Positions 62,609 to 64,000 of a stretch of 64,000 bases of DNA are shown in pieces. Source of the stretch: Mycobacterium adipatum (GTDB lineage Bacteria > Actinomycetota > Actinomycetes > Mycobacteriales > Mycobacteriaceae); assembly GCF_001644575.1 (NCBI RefSeq), contig NZ_CP015596.1, forward strand, positions 3,286,001-3,350,000, read 5' to 3'. Made by a program: the position numbers and the translations under genes. The notes beneath the pieces are model-generated. The model had not been told where the DNA came from and did no database searches. It was given only the letters and a program-made list of their open reading frames with translations. The first letter of the stretch is position 1. Each line of letters begins with the position of its first letter.

Positions 62609-63925
62609 GTGTGCGGGGCAAGCATGAGCGGCCTGTTGGCTGCTCTGGTCATGGCCGAAGCGTGCGACGCGGTGACGGTGATCGAGCGCGACGCACTTCC
62701 CGACAAGGTCGCACAACGGCCTGGGGTGCCACAGGGTCTGCACCTTCACATGCTGCTCAGCTCTGGTCTCAGAGCGCTCGAGGATCTCTTGCCGGGCGTC
62801 AGCGCGGAGCTGCGGTCAAAGGGCGCGCCGGTTCTCGATGCCCGCGACCTGTCGCAGGCTTACCTCGACATCAACGGGCGCGTTTTGTGCAGGCACGGGA
62901 CCGTGTCTGATCCCGAAGCCATCAGGGTCATCCTGGCAAGTAGACCGCTGCTGGAATCCGTTGTCCGTGAGCGGGTTCGCTCGCTGTCGAACGTGACGAT
63001 CCTGGACGGTCATGACGTGATCGAACCGACGGTGCGCGGGCGCACGGTGACGGGTGTCAAGGTCGGTAGCCGCTGCACAGTGCATGCGTTCGAGGTGCCG
63101 GCCGATGTCGTCATCGACGCATCGGGCCGATCGGCCCGGACACCGGCATTCCTGGAAGCTCACGGTTACGGTCGGCCGGTCGAACAGACCTACCGCGTGC
63201 AACTCAGCTATGCCAGCCAGCTTTTTCGCGTCCCGGGCGGAATGCTGCACGAGAAGGCCGCCGTCATCAGCCCGACCCTGCAACGTCCCACCGGCGCCGG
63301 ACTGCTCGCGAACGAGAACGGCACCGTGATTCTCACGCTGATCGGTATCGGAGGACAGCGGTTGCCCGCCGATCTGCCTTCCGTCCTCGAGGGTGCAGCT
63401 CGACTCCTGCCACCGCATATCTGCTCGGTGCTCGGCGCGGCGGAACCAATCGGCGAACTTCACCACCGTCGGTACCCGGCCAGCGTGTGGCGGCGCTACG
63501 ACAAGCTGACATCGTTTCCCGTCGGATTTCTGGTCGTGGGTGACGCGGTGTGCAGTTTCAACCCGGTCTACGGGCAGGGTATGACCTCTGCGGCGTTGCA
63601 GGCCCGCGCACTGCGAAAGGCCCTCGCCGACAACGGTGCTCCGGATCTGAGCGGAGCCTACTTTCGCAAGGCCGCCCGCCAGATTGCCCCGATATGGCAC
63701 GCCAACCGGCTCAACGATTTTGCCGTCACACCGACAACGGGATGGACGATGTGGCCGCAGCGGGCGTTCAACGCCTACACGACGGCCTATATGGCCGCGG
63801 CCTCTGACGACGCGGGGCTCACCGAGGCGTTTCTCCGGGTCCTGCAGGGCATGGACTCAGGGCTGACGCTCGCCTCTCCGGTGCGCGCGGCGCGTGTCCT
63901 TGCGCACTCGGTCCGGCGGCGATGA
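62609..63925 (+). CDS. FAD-dependent monooxygenase/oxidoreductase, 5' end probably frameshifted
   Basis: About 438 residues from a GTG at 62609. The FAD Rossmann loop GASMSG, the strand AVTVIERDALPD and the C-terminal FAD block LVVGDAVCSFNPVYGQGM are clear signs of a PHBH-like flavin monooxygenase or related reductase. The GTG start leaves out the first beta strand. An ATG at 62589, just after GGGGGAGG, begins MSTQSAV in another frame and stops after 12 codons. Adding one base near 62606-62611 would fuse it to this frame as a complete SAVVCGASMSG fold start. The gene may be frameshifted or contain a sequence error. Substrate unknown. Confidence 0.75.
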   Translation: MCGASMSGLLAALVMAEACDAVTVIERDALPDKVAQRPGVPQGLHLHMLLSSGLRALEDLLPGVSAELRSKGAPVLDARDLSQAYLDINGRVLCRHGTVSDPEAIRVILASRPLLESVVRERVRSLSNVTILDGHDVIEPTVRGRTVTGVKVGSRCTVHAFEVPADVVIDASGRSARTPAFLEAHGYGRPVEQTYRVQLSYASQLFRVPGGMLHEKAAVISPTLQRPTGAGLLANENGTVILTLIGIGGQRLPADLPSVLEGAARLLPPHICSVLGAAEPIGELHHRRYPASVWRRYDKLTSFPVGFLVVGDAVCSFNPVYGQGMTSAALQARALRKALADNGAPDLSGAYFRKAARQIAPIWHANRLNDFAVTPTTGWTMWPQRAFNAYTTAYMAAASDDAGLTEAFLRVLQGMDSGLTLASPVRAARVLAHSVRRR

Positions 63926-64000
63926 GATCCGGGTTGCCAGGCGGTCCAACCACTATGGGAAACAAGCCTTCGCGAAGCGGTCACCTACCGATCAACGGTC
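63926..64000. other. Right edge without a supported gene
   Basis: The last 75 bases after the monooxygenase stop show no convincing coding start; they may be the beginning of an intergenic region or of a gene that continues beyond the window. Confidence 0.4.

Overview
The window looks like a chromosomal segment of a mycobacterium, most likely a rapidly growing Mycolicibacterium-type species. It is very GC-rich and densely coded on both strands. It carries families that are characteristic of or confined to mycobacteria: an MmpS/MmpL pair, a DUF5078 protein resembling Rv0455c, DUF732 and DUF4333 proteins, an antigen 85-type mycolyltransferase, a WS/DGAT acyltransferase, a WhiB6-like protein, three cutinase-like (Culp) proteins, RipD, a 13E12-type DUF222/HNH protein, FurA-KatG and several Pro/Ala-rich exported proteins. 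No tRNA, rRNA, CRISPR array, prophage module or replication origin was seen. Species assignment cannot be made from the sequence alone.

Layout. 1-5.9 kb: a truncated NAD(P)-dependent dehydrogenase diverges from a steroid-dehydrogenase-like SDR across a sequence matching the KstR consensus; then an exported GH2 enzyme related to exo-beta-D-glucosaminidase, a small protein and cinA. 5.9-12.4 kb: an operon of an alpha/beta hydrolase and two F420-dependent-type (LLM) oxidoreductases, a SnoaL-like protein, whiB6-like and tetR genes around a perfect palindrome, and an AraC regulator divergent from an amidohydrolase. 12.4-21.1 kb: GNAT protein, Pro/Ala-rich exported protein, WS/DGAT, antigen 85-like protein, yaaA, a 0.5-kb non-coding stretch with a KstR2-like motif, a GntR/MFS pair and an NlpC/P60-like protein. 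21.4-25.5 kb: an export cassette mmpS-mmpL-DUF732-DUF5078. 25.7-32.5 kb: exported protein, an acyltransferase-3/SGNH pair, MOSC protein, phosphodiesterase-like protein, menC and a cytochrome P450. 32.5-35.6 kb: a DUF222/HNH gene and an intact IS481-family element with 51-bp terminal repeats and a 13-bp target duplication. 35.6-45.5 kb: APH(6)-like kinase, tpx, ripD, a GXWXG protein, a large LuxR/ATPase regulator, a DUF4333 lipoprotein, a NYN-like protein, an acyl-CoA synthetase, DUF899 and an arsR/SRPBCC pair with two matching operators. 45.7-55.1 kb: cspA, a RibD-like reductase, a ThrE-type exporter, an FAD oxidase, an S4 protein, three cutinases interspersed with an ABM monooxygenase and a nitroreductase, and a crp gene. 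55.1-64 kb: FKBP lipoprotein, DUF5701/TetR pair, SRPBCC and APH proteins, furA-katG, a lipoprotein with 48-bp tandem repeats, and an FAD monooxygenase whose 5' end looks frameshifted.

Functional threads. Several genes act at the cell envelope: antigen 85-like, cutinases, RipD, NlpC/P60, acyltransferase/SGNH and the Pro-rich proteins. The mmpS-mmpL-DUF732-DUF5078 cassette is the most suggestive system. In M. tuberculosis, Rv0455c is required for siderophore export through MmpL4/MmpL5; here an Rv0455c-like gene lies directly downstream of an MmpS/MmpL pair, with a possible half IdeR box upstream. Many regulators sit beside clear inverted repeats (TetR at 9.5 and 56.9 kb, ArsR at 44.7 kb, an orphan palindrome at 38.6 kb), giving testable operator predictions. 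Redox functions are furA-katG and tpx.
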